In this document: positions 63,709 through 64,000 of the stretch, in pieces
Position numbering within the stretch: the first letter of the stretch is position 1
How the letters are laid out: every line of letters begins with the position of its first letter
DNA from: Burkholderiaceae bacterium 26
Lineage (GTDB): Bacteria; Pseudomonadota; Gammaproteobacteria; Burkholderiales; Burkholderiaceae
Assembly (NCBI GenBank): GCA_000955795.1
Contig: JYOB01000016.1
Coordinates: 149,908-213,907 of the forward strand
DNA length: 64,000 bases
Direction: 5' to 3'
The notes under the pieces: model-generated
What the model was told of the DNA's origin: nothing
The model's input: the letters and a program-made list of their open reading frames with translations, nothing else
The model's database searches: none
Made by a program: the position numbers and the translations under genes

Positions 63709-64000
63709 ATGAGTATCTTCAGCAAAATCAAGCACGCCTTTCAGCACTTGGGCAATGACATCGCCAAGGTCGGCAAGGGCATCGCCCACGCCGCCGAGAG
63801 CGTGGGCAAGAACCTCGCCCACGACGTGGAAGCCGTCGCCAAACAAACAGCAGCCTTGACCAACGATCTGGTGCATCTGCGCATTCAAAAAGCGCTGCAC
63901 GACGCCGTGGGCGTTGGCGAAGCCACCTTCAAGGGCATGCGGGATCTGAATACCGCCGCCTTCGACGTGGCCGAAAAATCGCTGGAAAACGCCCATCTGA
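63709..64000 (+). CDS. small helical protein, start of gene (runs off the window)
   Basis: At least 97 residues, no stop before the window ends. GGAG lies 7 bases before ATG 63709. The sequence is helical and amphipathic, basic at the front (MSIFSKIKHAFQHLGNDIAK, then HDVEAVAKQTAALTN). No signal peptide. I do not recognise the family. Its place directly after the harpin recalls popB behind popA, but sequence identity with PopB is not claimed. Confidence 0.7.
   Translation, partial: MSIFSKIKHAFQHLGNDIAKVGKGIAHAAESVGKNLAHDVEAVAKQTAALTNDLVHLRIQKALHDAVGVGEATFKGMRDLNTAAFDVAEKSLENAHL

Overview
The window is GC-rich beta-proteobacterial DNA, most likely from the Ralstonia solanacearum species complex or a close Hrp-type-III-bearing Ralstonia. 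Reasons: a complete prpR / prpB-prpC-acnD-prpF 2-methylcitrate cluster of Burkholderiales type; a PopA-like harpin; a C58 cysteine peptidase and a YopJ/XopJ-type acetyltransferase, both of effector type; and hrpII boxes (TTCG-N16-TTCG, the HrpB-regulated motif of Ralstonia) in front of these genes. No rRNA, tRNA, CRISPR array or insertion sequence was recognised.

Layout. 1-2.9 kb: tail of a LuxR regulator, a methyltransferase, and a divergent thioredoxin-reductase-like oxidoreductase/TetR pair. 2.99-3.56 kb: a 21-bp minisatellite. 3.6-4.3 kb: a small unknown gene behind a strongly structured stretch. 4.3-9.5 kb: an accessory block with an OLD-type nuclease, an Mrr-type endonuclease, an Imm63-like protein, a second small protein and an ADP-ribosylglycohydrolase. 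9.6-12.0 kb: two divergent candidate type III effector genes, flanked by two copies of the 3' end of a GH74 xyloglucanase gene. 12.0-18.4 kb: the GH74 lipoprotein, a DUF2242 lipoprotein, a HigBA-like toxin-antitoxin pair, a LysR/RidA remnant pair, a PhnB-like protein, DUF4019 and BamE-like envelope proteins. 18.4-23.7 kb: a 1761-residue YadA-type trimeric autotransporter. 24.6-29.0 kb: a CLC channel, an isochorismatase-like protein, and GGDEF and HD-GYP c-di-GMP proteins.

29-37.4 kb: the prp cluster, with a sigma54 promoter and an upstream inverted repeat between prpR and prpB, and a 114-bp near-palindromic repeat between prpC and acnD. 37.5-45.7 kb: a repetitive lipoprotein, a SulP transporter next to a beta-carbonic anhydrase (probably a bicarbonate pair), and a MoxR-DUF58-transglutaminase operon. 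45.8-57.9 kb: regulators, transporters (including KgtP) and enzymes of ordinary metabolism, with a compact four-gene roadblock/small-GTPase module at 49.1-51.2 kb.

58-64 kb: a second virulence block. It holds a SET-domain protein with a perfect hrpII box, an STN-domain TonB-dependent receptor, a glycine/alanine-rich harpin with a perfect hrpII box, and the start of a further small gene. The most novel points are the SET-domain protein as a candidate HrpB-controlled effector, the effector pair bracketed by duplicated GH74 gene ends, and the roadblock/GTPase module.
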